A DNA stretch of 13,904 bases from Candidatus Stahliibacteriota bacterium (GCA_030627085.1 DAOUSS010000019.1:1-13904), one strand, 5' to 3'; shown: positions 5,495 to 12,317, counted from the stretch's first letter. Notes: generated by a model from the sequence alone, not told the origin. Made by a program: numbers and translations.

Positions 5495-6178
5495 ATGCTA
5501 CATATACTGCTTAAAACTACACTTGGTTCTGCCTTTATTGCATCAGGCTGGGTAGGAAGAAGTGTCGTTATAATCCTTTTTGTCCTTTCTATCTGGTCAT
5601 GGGCAGTATTTATATATAAATACAGACTGTTTAACCGAATTAACAAAGATACCAGAGATTTCCTCGACATCTTAAATGAGGATATGACCTTTGAGCGTGT
5701 AAGTAATATATCAAAGGAATTTGACGGTCCTATTACGAGAATATTACAAAAAGGATGGAAGATTACACAACAATCCTCTGAAAAAGAGACCCTTATAGCA
5801 AATATGAGATCCGCAATGAAAAGGAGTGAAGTAGAAGAGGTTACGAAACTTGAATCGCAGCTTCCGTTTCTCGCTACAATTGTTACTGTAAGTCCGTTTC
5901 TGGGACTATTCGGTACCGTATGGGGTATAATGAGGGCATTTATTGATATTAAAACATATGGCTCTGCCCACATAATGGTAATAGCGCCCGGGATAGCAGA
6001 ATCCCTAATAACAACCGTAATAGGTCTGTGTGTTGCCATACCTGCTGTTGTGTTTTATAACTACCTGGCAAATAGGATAAGGAAATTTACAGATGAACTT
6101 GATAATTTCATCTCTGAGACTGAAGAGAGAATAAGAAGGGAATATCCTGCCACATTAGCAATCATCAATGATACATAA
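5495..6178 (+). CDS. tolQ: TolQ/ExbB/MotA family proton-channel protein
   Basis: Inner-membrane subunit of the Tol motor, 227 residues, which forms with TolR a proton-driven stator. Three membrane segments are visible: about 22-42, 125-148 and 163-190. A cytoplasmic loop of about 80 residues lies between the first two, as in the family. The conserved stretch ATIVTVSPFLGLFGTVWGIM (127-146) and the last segment IAPGIAESLITTVIGLCVAIP (163-183) are typical TolQ/ExbB. The start ATG at 5495 is preceded by a heptad array; the only G-rich stretch (GGAAGG, 5470-5475) is about 19 bases away, so initiation is probably weak or coupled. The gene overlaps tolR by 11 bases. ExbB is the alternative, but the pal/cpoB context favours TolQ. 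Confidence 0.9.
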   Translation: MLHILLKTTLGSAFIASGWVGRSVVIILFVLSIWSWAVFIYKYRLFNRINKDTRDFLDILNEDMTFERVSNISKEFDGPITRILQKGWKITQQSSEKETLIANMRSAMKRSEVEEVTKLESQLPFLATIVTVSPFLGLFGTVWGIMRAFIDIKTYGSAHIMVIAPGIAESLITTVIGLCVAIPAVVFYNYLANRIRKFTDELDNFISETEERIRREYPATLAIINDT

Positions 6179-6554
6179 GCCCCAGAGCATATCGCAGATA
6201 AACATCACATCACTTGTTGATGTGAGTCTCACCATACTTGTGATATTCATACTCTCTGCTCCTCTTCTTCAATCGGGTATAGACATACAGTTACCCAGAA
6301 CCGCAGTGGCTAACTACGAAGGAGACGAAGGAGTAACAATAAGTATAACAAAAGAAAAGAAGGTTTTTATAGAAGGCAAAGAAATCAAAAAGCCCCATAA
6401 AGAGCTTGTTCCTATTCTAACCTCATCCAGGAAAAAGGTATATATTAAAGGAGATAAGAATGTGCCATACGGATTTGTGATGGAAATAATAGGACTTGTA
6501 AAATCCGCAGGCATAGAGGATGTTGGCCTCATCTCAGAACCAACAAGAAGATAG
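6168..6554 (+). CDS. tolR: TolR/ExbD family stator protein
   Basis: A 128-residue inner-membrane protein with one N-terminal helix (about 15-36) and a periplasmic domain. The motif INITSLVDVSLTILVIF (11-27) carries Asp18, which matches the essential proton-path aspartate of TolR/ExbD. The rest (about 40-128) fits the periplasmic dimerising domain, which in TolR can bind peptidoglycan. It starts inside the end of tolQ, so translation is likely coupled, and the next gene starts two bases after its stop. No tolA or tolB follows, although the motor normally needs TolA to reach TolB-Pal. The short length is normal for the family. Confidence 0.9.
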   Translation: MIHKPQSISQINITSLVDVSLTILVIFILSAPLLQSGIDIQLPRTAVANYEGDEGVTISITKEKKVFIEGKEIKKPHKELVPILTSSRKKVYIKGDKNVPYGFVMEIIGLVKSAGIEDVGLISEPTRR

Positions 6555-6556
6555 CA

Positions 6557-7336
6557 ATGACCTTGTTTTTCATAATATCGCTGTGTATTTCGCCTTCTGA
6601 AGTAAATATAGGAGATGTATTTAGAGTAAGTGTTGTATCAAAAGAGAATGATATTAAGGCAGTTTTTATTGAAGACACAATAAGGTTCGTAAAAAGAGAC
6701 ACGATTTTTGTTGGATTTGGTGTTGTCCCTTATAAGACCGAACCTGGTAATTACTGGATTAAACTGCTTTCCCAAAATGTTGTAGACTCCACATTGATAA
6801 CCGTTCTGCCAACGGAATTTCCTGCGGAAACATTAATCGTGGCAGATACAATGGTAAAATATACTCCAAAAACTGCAAAAAGGATAAAAAATGAGCGGGA
6901 AAATACAGTGAATGTACTTTCAGAGGTTACCCCTTATATCCTGTTTGACGGAGAATTCACTCCTCCCCTTTCAGGTATTATGGTAACCTCTCCCTATGGA
7001 GTCAAGAGGATTATGAATGGTATAGAAAGAGGATTTCATATGGGCGTGGATTTAAAGGCAAAAAAGGGCGATGAGATAAAGGCCTGTAACGATGGCATAG
7101 TAGTTTTTGCCCAATATCATTATCTTCCCGGGAGGTGCGTTATAATAGACCATGGACTTAGGATATATACATATTATATCCACCTTGATAGTATTTTGGT
7201 CCGGGAAGGAGATACGCTGAAAAGGGGCGAAGTAATAGGTTATGTGGGTTCATCGGGCAGAGTCACTGCCCCCCATCTCCATCTTGGATTGTATATAAAT
7301 TCGCATCCCGCGAACCCCCTCTCATTGATCGAATAG
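6557..7336 (+). CDS. M23 (LytM-type) peptidoglycan endopeptidase
   Basis: A 259-residue protein with a short hydrophobic N-terminus (residues 1-12) that looks like a signal or anchor, a beta-rich middle of unknown type (about 13-125), and a C-terminal M23 domain (about 135-255). The zinc site is complete: H161xxxD165 (HMGVDL), H209 (YIHLD) and H240-L-H242 (HLHLG). GYVGSSGRVTAPHLH is the usual signature. An active site of this kind cuts peptide crosslinks in peptidoglycan, so the enzyme should act in the periplasm. It starts two bases after tolR and is last in the operon, where it replaces the usual tolA/tolB; it may open the wall during division or constriction. The catalytic set suggests an active enzyme, not an EnvC/NlpD-type activator. 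Confidence 0.9.
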   Translation: MTLFFIISLCISPSEVNIGDVFRVSVVSKENDIKAVFIEDTIRFVKRDTIFVGFGVVPYKTEPGNYWIKLLSQNVVDSTLITVLPTEFPAETLIVADTMVKYTPKTAKRIKNERENTVNVLSEVTPYILFDGEFTPPLSGIMVTSPYGVKRIMNGIERGFHMGVDLKAKKGDEIKACNDGIVVFAQYHYLPGRCVIIDHGLRIYTYYIHLDSILVREGDTLKRGEVIGYVGSSGRVTAPHLHLGLYINSHPANPLSLIE

Positions 7337-7368
7337 GGTCAGGCTTAAGTATTCAACTACTGGCTACT

Positions 7369-7389
7369 TAGGTTGTAGATTGTAGTATT
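7369..7389. repeat. Heptad words (3 units, TAGATTG type)
   Basis: TAGGTTG, TAGATTG and TAGTATT follow one another. They match the end of the array at 3230-3292, including the closing AGTATTG word, so the two arrays probably share ancestry. Confidence 0.65.
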
Positions 7390-7393
7390 GTTT

Positions 7394-7420
7394 ACCATAA
7401 AGAGCACAAAGAACACCAAA
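7394..7420. repeat. Nine-base-period words (3 units)
   Basis: ACCATAAAG, AGCACAAAG and AACACCAAA follow with a 9-base step. This is the same word family as AACCACAGA/GGTCACAGA at 7568 and ACCACCAAG at 3785. Confidence 0.6.
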
Positions 7421-7431
7421 ATTGTAGATTT

Positions 7432-7495
7432 TAATGACCTAATAACCTAATGACCCAATTACATAATAACCTATTGACCCAATGACCTTATGATG
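7432..7495. repeat. Octamer word array (8 units, TAATGACC type)
   Basis: Eight consecutive 8-base units. TAATGACC and TAATAACC each occur twice; the others are one- to three-base variants such as CAATGACC. Related octamers occur at 3321-3360 and 10387-10450. Confidence 0.85.
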
Positions 7496-7567
7496 CTAAT
7501 AAGCAGCGTAAATCTGCGTCAAAAAAACAACGGTACTGTCAAAAATAATATGAAAGGATATGAAAGA

Positions 7568-7611
7568 AACCACAGAGGTCACAGAGAGAAAATTAATTCT
7601 CTGTGTTCTCC
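7568..7611. repeat. CACAGAG-type hairpin element
   Basis: Two 9-base units (AACCACAGA, GGTCACAGA) begin the element. CACAGAGA (7580-7587) pairs with TCTCTGTG (7598-7605) around a 10-base AT-rich loop. This is a compact version of the elements at 3997 and 7762. Confidence 0.65.
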
Positions 7612-7761
7612 AAACAATGAATTATGTAATTTTACAGGGACTGAAAGAGAACTTAAGAGAATTAGATATTTTTATAAAAACGAATCTCTTCCAATGGATT
7701 CACTTCGTTCACCACAGGTCTCTTTAAATCCCTGTTTTAACTTATAAACCTCATATACAAA

Positions 7762-7880
7762 GGTTAAAAGATGGAATAAAGGAATTAGTTTTATAGAGAG
7801 GTCACAGAGGGGAGGGGTAAAAATCTCCTGCGATTCTTCATTACTCTATAATCCTCTGTGCTCTCTGTGGTTAGGTTTTT
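7762..7880. repeat. Dispersed element, copy B, upstream of rocD
   Basis: Homologous to 3997-4134 but without its roughly 20-base internal palindrome. CACAGAGG (7803-7810) and CCTCTGTG (7853-7860) are 8-base inverted arms. The right end reads GTGGTTAGGTTTTT (7867-7880). It ends 32 bases before the rocD start, the same distance as copy A from pal. Confidence 0.75.
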
Positions 7881-7912
7881 GACAATACAAATATTATACC
7901 AGGGAGGGATAT

Positions 7913-9130
7913 ATGAGGAGTGATGAAATTATCAGAGTAACCGATGCCTTTGGCGCAAGGAATTATTTACCTCTTCCTGTAGTGCTTGAGAGAGGCGAGG
8001 GAGTATGGGTATGGGATGTGGAAGGTAACAAATATATGGATATGTTGGCAAGTTACTCTGCACTCAACCAGGGACACAGACATAAATATATCATAGATGC
8101 GACCAAAAAACAACTTGATAGACTCACACTCACATCCAGGGCATTTTATAATGATAAACTGGGTGAGTTTCAGAAGAAGGTTTGTGAATTAACAAAGATG
8201 GAGAAAATGCTCCCGATGAACACAGGCGCTGAGGCTGTAGAGACTGCAATAAAGGCTGTTAGAAAATGGGGATACCTTAGAAAATTCAAAATTCAAAATG
8301 CAAAATGCAAAATGAATAATGCAGAGATTATTGTGTGTGAGAATAATTTTCACGGACGAACCACCACTATTGTAGGCTTTTCGTCAGAACCGCAGTACAG
8401 ATTTGGTTTTGGACCATTTGCCCCGGGATTTAAGATGATACTATATAATAATCCCGACGCATTAAAAAATGCAATAACTGATAACACAGTGGGCTTTCTC
8501 GTAGAACCTATTCAGGGGGAGGGTGGTATCATCATTCCCGATCCTAGATATCTGAGAGAATGCAAAAAGATATGTGAGCAAAATAATGTCCTCTTTATAG
8601 CGGATGAGATACAGACAGGGCTTGGAAGAACAGGTCGTATGTTTGCCTGTGAATGGGAGGGTGTGAAACCTGATATGTATATACTTGGCAAGGCACTCGG
8701 AGGCGGAGTTTATCCCGTATCCTGTATAGCCTGTAACAGTGAAATTATGGATGTATTCACCCCTGGTGACCATGGATCAACATTTGGAGGCAACCCCCTT
8801 GCAGCTGTAGTGGGCATTGCATCCTTAGATGTTATAATCAATCTCAATCTTCCAAAAAGGGCTGAGGAGATGGGAAATTACTTTTTGGAAGAGTTGAAAA
8901 AGATAAAGAGTGATTACATAAAAGAGGTAAGAGGTAAAGGTCTCCTGATAGGTGTTGAGGTAAAAAAGGAGAAGGGAACTGCTCGTCCAATATGTGAGAG
9001 GCTGGCAAAGGAGGGCGTGCTTGCAAAGGAGACACACGAACAGGTTGTAAGATTTGCGCCTCCACTTACTATAGAAAAGGAAGAGATTGACTGGGCGCTT
9101 GAAAGGATTAAAAAGGTGTTTGAATTATGA
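7913..9130 (+). CDS. rocD: Ornithine aminotransferase (ornithine-oxo-acid transaminase)
   Basis: Cytoplasmic PLP-dependent class III aminotransferase of 405 residues that moves the delta-amino group of ornithine to 2-oxoglutarate, giving glutamate semialdehyde. From memory it follows Bacillus RocD and human OAT closely: LASYSALNQGH (45-55), LTLTSRAFYN (71-80), LPMNTGAEAVETA (100-112), VEPIQGEGG (197-205), ADEIQTGLGRTG (230-241) with D231 for the PLP nitrogen, LGKALGGGVYP (258-268) with Schiff-base K260, HGSTFGGNPL (287-296) and RFAPPL (380-385). The start at 7913 has a strong GGGAGGG. Residues 124-137 are encoded by a heptad repeat and are unlike the family linker. Its stop overlaps the antiporter start by four bases (ATGA), so the two are coupled. 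Confidence 0.95.
   Translation: MRSDEIIRVTDAFGARNYLPLPVVLERGEGVWVWDVEGNKYMDMLASYSALNQGHRHKYIIDATKKQLDRLTLTSRAFYNDKLGEFQKKVCELTKMEKMLPMNTGAEAVETAIKAVRKWGYLRKFKIQNAKCKMNNAEIIVCENNFHGRTTTIVGFSSEPQYRFGFGPFAPGFKMILYNNPDALKNAITDNTVGFLVEPIQGEGGIIIPDPRYLRECKKICEQNNVLFIADEIQTGLGRTGRMFACEWEGVKPDMYILGKALGGGVYPVSCIACNSEIMDVFTPGDHGSTFGGNPLAAVVGIASLDVIINLNLPKRAEEMGNYFLEELKKIKSDYIKEVRGKGLLIGVEVKKEKGTARPICERLAKEGVLAKETHEQVVRFAPPLTIEKEEIDWALERIKKVFEL
8281..8322 (+). repeat. In-frame heptad array inside rocD
   Basis: Six 7-base units (AAAATTC twice, AAAATGC twice, then AAAATGA and ATAATGC), 42 bases in all, so the frame is kept. They encode about 14 residues, KFKIQNAKCKMNNA, between the conserved RKWGY and EIIVCENNFHGR. 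Compared with Bacillus RocD from memory, this replaces a linker of about 9 residues and makes the loop about 6 residues longer. Confidence 0.85.
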
Positions 9131-10344
9131 ATTTTGTATTCGCTCTGGGTATTTTACTGTTTGTAGGATATTGGGGCGGTAAATTTGTAAAAAGGATTAA
9201 ACTTCCGGAGATCACAGGGTATATTATAGCAGGTATCATTATTGGACCTTCGTGTCTCCGTCTAATTCCACAGAATGTCTTAGAGGACACCCTTACTCCT
9301 ATCGTAGATATAGCTCTGGGATTAATTGCATTTCTTATAGGGAGTAGTCTACACATAGGACGCATAAAGAAACTGCATCGGAGTGTCTCCTGGATAACTG
9401 TATTGCAAGGTATTTGCGCCTTTGTCTTTGTCGCTGTATCTGTACTTGCTTTTGCACCGTTTTTAGTCAATGCTGTAGGGATAGAAACAGAAAATCCGTT
9501 TGCTGAGGTTCTGCCAGTTGCCCTTGTGATAGGAGCAATTGCATCTGCAACAGCGCCCGGTGCAAGCGTTGCAGTTGTCGATGAATTGAAATCAAGGGGC
9601 CCTTTTACCAGCACATTGCTGGCAGTTGTTGCACTTGACGATGCCCTTGCAATTGTCCTCTTTGGACTGTGCAATACGGCTGTATCTACCGGGCATCAAA
9701 TTTATTCTATATTTATGCCGTTCATTGAGATTATAGGGTCTGTTGCTATTGGAATATTTGCCGGGTATACTCTGAGATTCTGTTCCAAATTCCTCACCAC
9801 CTCTGCAGAATTTTTAATCATTGTTCTTGGTATGGTCTGTATAGTATCGGGAGTAACCATCTTTCTCGGGATTTCGCCACTTCTCGCAAATATGGCAATG
9901 GGATTTATAATCGTGAACAGTACAATGAAAGAGCAAAGGTTTATAGTAGTACTACATAATTTTACTCCTCCTATATATGCAGCTTTCTTTGCTCTCTCTG
10001 GGGCGCATCTTCATTTTACAATACTGCTTAAAGTCGGACTTATAGGAGCAGTTGTCATATTAGCAAGAATCATCGGCAAGACTCTTGGTGTTTCAATTGG
10101 TGGATACATAGCAAATTCCTCTTATTCTATTAGGAAATATTTGGGACTGGCGTTGCTCCCGCAAGCAGGCGTGGCAATAGGTCTTTCGCTTATCGTGGGG
10201 CAAAACCCGCAACTTGCACCTTATGAAGATGCTTTGATAAGTATTGTCATTGCCTCTGTGGCTGTGAATGAGATTATAGGTCCTCCGCTCACAGCCCTTG
10301 CCCTGAAACGCAGTGGAGAAGCAAGAGTTAAGTTGAGAATTTAA
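9127..10344 (+). CDS. Cation:proton antiporter (CPA family, Na+/H+ type)
   Basis: Inner-membrane antiporter of 405 residues with about 12 or 13 hydrophobic helices. Motifs: GYIIAGIIIGPS (31-42) near the start, as in Kef/NapA-type exchangers; ASATAPGASVAV (139-150), the discontinuous helix; VALDDALAIVLFG (168-180) with an Asp-Asp pair (171-172), the ion-binding pattern usually linked to electrogenic Na+/H+ exchange; and LLPQAGVAIGLSLIVG (343-358). It ends soon after the last helix, without the TrkA-N or USP domains that regulate many Kef proteins. Translation is coupled to rocD by an ATGA overlap. An EIIA-like and a PII-like gene follow and may regulate it in trans. Na+ versus K+ preference cannot be read with certainty. 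Confidence 0.88.
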   Translation: MNFVFALGILLFVGYWGGKFVKRIKLPEITGYIIAGIIIGPSCLRLIPQNVLEDTLTPIVDIALGLIAFLIGSSLHIGRIKKLHRSVSWITVLQGICAFVFVAVSVLAFAPFLVNAVGIETENPFAEVLPVALVIGAIASATAPGASVAVVDELKSRGPFTSTLLAVVALDDALAIVLFGLCNTAVSTGHQIYSIFMPFIEIIGSVAIGIFAGYTLRFCSKFLTTSAEFLIIVLGMVCIVSGVTIFLGISPLLANMAMGFIIVNSTMKEQRFIVVLHNFTPPIYAAFFALSGAHLHFTILLKVGLIGAVVILARIIGKTLGVSIGGYIANSSYSIRKYLGLALLPQAGVAIGLSLIVGQNPQLAPYEDALISIVIASVAVNEIIGPPLTALALKRSGEARVKLRI

Positions 10345-10386
10345 CGCAGATAATAGATTGCAGATTACAGATTTTAGATTGTAGAT
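10345..10386. repeat. Heptad array (6 units ending AGAT)
   Basis: Begins at the first base after the antiporter stop codon. Five of the six units are TNNAGAT or AATAGAT variants (TGCAGAT, TACAGAT, TTTAGAT, TGTAGAT). It passes without a gap into the octamer array. Confidence 0.88.
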
Positions 10387-10450
10387 ACCCAACGACGTAA
10401 TGACACAAGGACACAAGGACACAAGGACACAAGGACTCTCCGACGCTATA
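10387..10450. repeat. Octamer array (8 units, ACACAAGG core)
   Basis: Eight 8-base units that all start with AC. Four central units are identical ACACAAGG (10403-10434); the flanking ones are diverged (ACCCAACG, ACGTAATG before; ACTCTCCG, ACGCTATA after). Identical copies in the centre suggest recent expansion there. Confidence 0.88.
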
Positions 10451-10506
10451 TTTGATTTTTGATATTTAATTTTACATTTTGATTTTTGCACTTTGATTTT
10501 TATACA
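10451..10506. repeat. Heptad array (8 units, TTTGATT type) before the EIIA gene
   Basis: Eight 7-base units of TTTGATT/TTGATTT kind, ending at the Shine-Dalgarno region of the EIIA gene. The same words precede the ptb Shine-Dalgarno at 843-870, and both genes then read GGGGGTATTATG. Confidence 0.85.
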
Positions 10507-10519
10507 GAAAGGGGGTATT

Positions 10520-11032
10520 ATGTTCTTGAGTGAACTGATGGATAAACGACTCATAAACTGCGGAATTACCGCAAAAGACAAAAAGGGAGTTGTTGAAGAA
10601 ATGGCTAATATGTTTGTAGAAGCAGGAGTTGTAACCAACAAAAGTGACTTCTGTGATTCTATACTGAAAAGGGAAGAGATAGAATCAACAGCAATTGGTG
10701 GTGGAATTGCTATACCACACGGCAGATCGGATGCTGTAAAGTATCTTAAGGTCGCATTTGGTAGATCGCAGAAGGGAGTTAACTTTGAGGCGATTGATAA
10801 AAAACCTGTAAACATTATCTTTATGATAGCTGCACCGTCAGATGCCAGAAAGGAATATCTACAGGCAGTTGCAAAGATAGCAAGGTTGCTAAAGTCCAGA
10901 ATTATGAGAGAGGCACTTCTTCTATCGGAGACACCAAAGAATGTTATGAAAATTATAAAGGATTTTGATAACATGCTTGTAGAAGAGATACAGGTGGTAA
11001 CCAAGGAAGGTAGGGTTATACATAAGGATTAG
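10520..11032 (+). CDS. PTS EIIA-like phosphocarrier (PtsN/fructose-IIA type)
   Basis: Soluble cytoplasmic protein of 170 residues, the usual length of a single EIIA domain of the fructose/mannitol/nitrogen class. H67 in GGGIAIPHGRSD (60-71) is the phosphorylated histidine of the family. The downstream AIDKKPVNIIFMIAAP (91-106) and HL-like KEYLQAVAKIARLL (111-124) are also typical. Start ATG at 10520 follows a strong GGGGG Shine-Dalgarno; a TTG at 10493 lies in the repeat array. No EIIB/EIIC sugar permease is nearby, which favours a regulatory role like PtsN, a known regulator of K+ transport and nitrogen metabolism. It lies between an antiporter and a PII-like gene. Phospho-donors EI and HPr are not in the window. 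Confidence 0.88.
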   Translation: MFLSELMDKRLINCGITAKDKKGVVEEMANMFVEAGVVTNKSDFCDSILKREEIESTAIGGGIAIPHGRSDAVKYLKVAFGRSQKGVNFEAIDKKPVNIIFMIAAPSDARKEYLQAVAKIARLLKSRIMREALLLSETPKNVMKIIKDFDNMLVEEIQVVTKEGRVIHKD

Positions 11033-11037
11033 AAAGA

Positions 11038-11079
11038 CTTAGAATGAGTAATAAAGTGGACAGTTAAGTTAATTCTAAG
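11038..11079. repeat. Inverted repeat upstream of the PII-like gene
   Basis: CTTAGAAT (11038-11045) and ATTCTAAG (11072-11079) are perfect 8-base arms 26 bases apart, just after the EIIA stop. It could be a weak operator or mRNA hairpin. No U-tract follows. Confidence 0.35.
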
Positions 11080-11117
11080 TTTCTACCATTGAGCAATAGT
11101 GTCTTAGTGGGGGGTAT

Positions 11118-11462
11118 ATGTATCTTTTACTGATAGTTCTAAATAGAGAAGAGTACTTAGACGATGTTCTTTCCTGTCTTCTGGAACTCGGAATAGAGGA
11201 TGCGGCTACCGTCGATGCCGAGTCTATGAAGCGTTCACTTGCAGCACAGGTACCTATATTTGCAGGGCTAAGATTAGACCTTGGAAGGAGACCATTCTCC
11301 AAGATTATATTTGCGACATCAGACAGTAGAGACACCAGTAATGAGCTAATTAGACTCCTGAAAGAGGTAGATATAGACCTCGAAGCGCCAGGCGTATGCA
11401 GAATATATACACTTAAACTCGAATCGATATTTGGCACCCCGGAGACAATAGAAGAGATGTAA
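11118..11462 (+). CDS. Small PII-like (ferredoxin-fold) putative signalling protein
   Basis: A 114-residue soluble protein. Predicted order is strand (YLLLIVLN, 2-9), helix (REEYLDDVLSCLLELGI, 10-26), strand (AATVDAESM), a loop with PIFAGLR (46-52), strand (SKIIFATSD, 61-69), helix (SNELIRLLKEV, 74-84) and strand (GVCRIYTLKLESIFG, 92-106). This resembles the double beta-alpha-beta plan of PII and PII-like trimeric sensors. I see no recognisable PII T-loop or nucleotide-binding signature, so the ligand is unknown. The start follows GGGGGG. It lies 85 bases after the EIIA gene, probably in the same operon as the antiporter. A plain ferredoxin-like protein with another role is the alternative. 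Confidence 0.6.
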   Translation: MYLLLIVLNREEYLDDVLSCLLELGIEDAATVDAESMKRSLAAQVPIFAGLRLDLGRRPFSKIIFATSDSRDTSNELIRLLKEVDIDLEAPGVCRIYTLKLESIFGTPETIEEM

Positions 11463-11498
11463 TGCCCGCGTTAACTTGCTTTTCCCTATTTATTGGAG

Positions 11499-11536
11499 TG
11501 CCTGCCTGCGGTAGGCAGGCAATAGCTTGCTATTGC
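11499..11536. repeat. Two overlapping palindromes upstream of cas6
   Basis: TGCCTGCCT (11499-11507) pairs with AGGCAGGCA (11513-11521). GCAATAGC (11519-11526) pairs with GCTATTGC (11529-11536). The stems share three bases, so only one can form fully. The first is of the same type as the palindromes at 4029 and 3883. It may end the preceding transcript, but no U-tract follows. Confidence 0.65.
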
Positions 11537-11579
11537 AAGAACATAGACTACCTTACTTGACAGACCACAAGATACTCCA

Positions 11580-12317
11580 ATGCGTATTGCAATAGAATTT
11601 GAGGGTAATAGACTTTCATTTCCTCTTGAATATAACCAATCAATTCAGGGGTTCATTTATCATAATATAGACAAGACCCTTGCCTCATTTCTCCATGATA
11701 AAGGATTTATCACTAAAGGAAGAACCTTCAAACTTTTCACTTTTTCAAGACTTTTGGGAAAATACAGGATAAGTAAAGAAAGAATTGAGTTTGAGGAAAG
11801 GGTCAAGTTCTGGATAGCATCCCCTGTAGATAATTTAATTGAGTCATTTGCCTCAAACCTTGCAAGAAAACCCGAAGTATTTCTGGGTGACGAGAGGTTT
11901 TATGTAACATCCATAGAGGTAAAACAAAAGCTCTCTTGTGATAATGCAGAAATATTTATGCTCTCTCCTGTTACAGTATACAGCACACTTTTGAAACCTG
12001 AAGGAGGGAAGAAGACATATTATTATAACCCGAAGGAAGAGGATTTTGGAAGGCTTGTAAATGAGAATATGAAGAAAAAATATACCGCCTTCTACAGAAA
12101 GGAGGCAGATAATCTGGCTATGGATATCACACCTGTAAAAGTAAGGGCTTCCGATGAGAAGATAGTAAGTTACAAGGGTTTTATAATAAAAGGGTGGATG
12201 GGAAGGTATCGTATAAAGGGAAACGAAGAACTTATCTCTCTTGCTTATGACGCAGGACTTGGTGCAAAAAATTCTCAGGGATTTGGAATGTTTGAAATAA
12301 GTAGGGCAAGGCTTTAG
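11580..12317 (+). CDS. cas6: CRISPR-associated endoribonuclease Cas6
   Basis: A 245-residue Cas6-type protein, which cuts CRISPR precursor RNA within the repeats. The C-terminal part is diagnostic: FIIKGWMGRYRIKGNEELISL (201-221) then the glycine-rich loop AGLGAKNSQGFGMFEI (225-240), the known Cas6 RNA-binding signature. The N-terminal ferredoxin-like domain has H28 in IQGFIYHNID (22-31), at the place of the usual catalytic histidine. Size fits type I-B/III-type Cas6. There is no clear Shine-Dalgarno. No CRISPR array or other cas gene is in the window, so it is an orphan here or the edge of a locus lying elsewhere. Its last residues (RARL) and stop codon come from a palindromic repeat. Confidence 0.9.
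   Translation: MRIAIEFEGNRLSFPLEYNQSIQGFIYHNIDKTLASFLHDKGFITKGRTFKLFTFSRLLGKYRISKERIEFEERVKFWIASPVDNLIESFASNLARKPEVFLGDERFYVTSIEVKQKLSCDNAEIFMLSPVTVYSTLLKPEGGKKTYYYNPKEEDFGRLVNENMKKKYTAFYRKEADNLAMDITPVKVRASDEKIVSYKGFIIKGWMGRYRIKGNEELISLAYDAGLGAKNSQGFGMFEISRARL

Larger units (their letters stand above)
7337..7912. other. 576-base gap made largely of repeats, no gene
   Basis: I find no credible gene here. An open frame at 7490-7747 translates repeat words (its NHRGHREK stretch is the CACAGAG word) and is rejected. The gap contains, in order, a three-unit heptad run (7369-7389), a 9-base-period run (7394-7420), an octamer array (7432-7495), a CACAGAG hairpin (7568-7611), a less structured stretch to about 7760, and element copy B (7762-7880). 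No strong promoter for rocD was found in it. Confidence 0.7.

Noticed and set aside
7490..7747. Plus-strand open frame of 85 codons
   Set aside because: It translates octamer and CACAGAG words (NHRGHREK) and has no start signals or protein-like pattern.
7879..7884. TTGACA just before rocD as a -35 box
   Set aside because: No -10 box lies 16-18 bases downstream; the place is taken by the Shine-Dalgarno. The TATTAT at 7892 is only 7 bases away.
10403..10434. Four ACACAAGG copies as a CRISPR array
   Set aside because: The units are 8 bases and directly adjacent, with no spacers; they are part of the octamer array.
10093..11004. Minus-strand open frame of 303 codons
   Set aside because: It spans the antisense of the antiporter end, the word arrays and the EIIA gene; its Lys/Ser-rich middle is translated repeats.
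11557..11562. TTGACA before cas6 as a -35 box
   Set aside because: A 17-base spacer would put the -10 box on the start codon, and the sequence there is not TATAAT-like.
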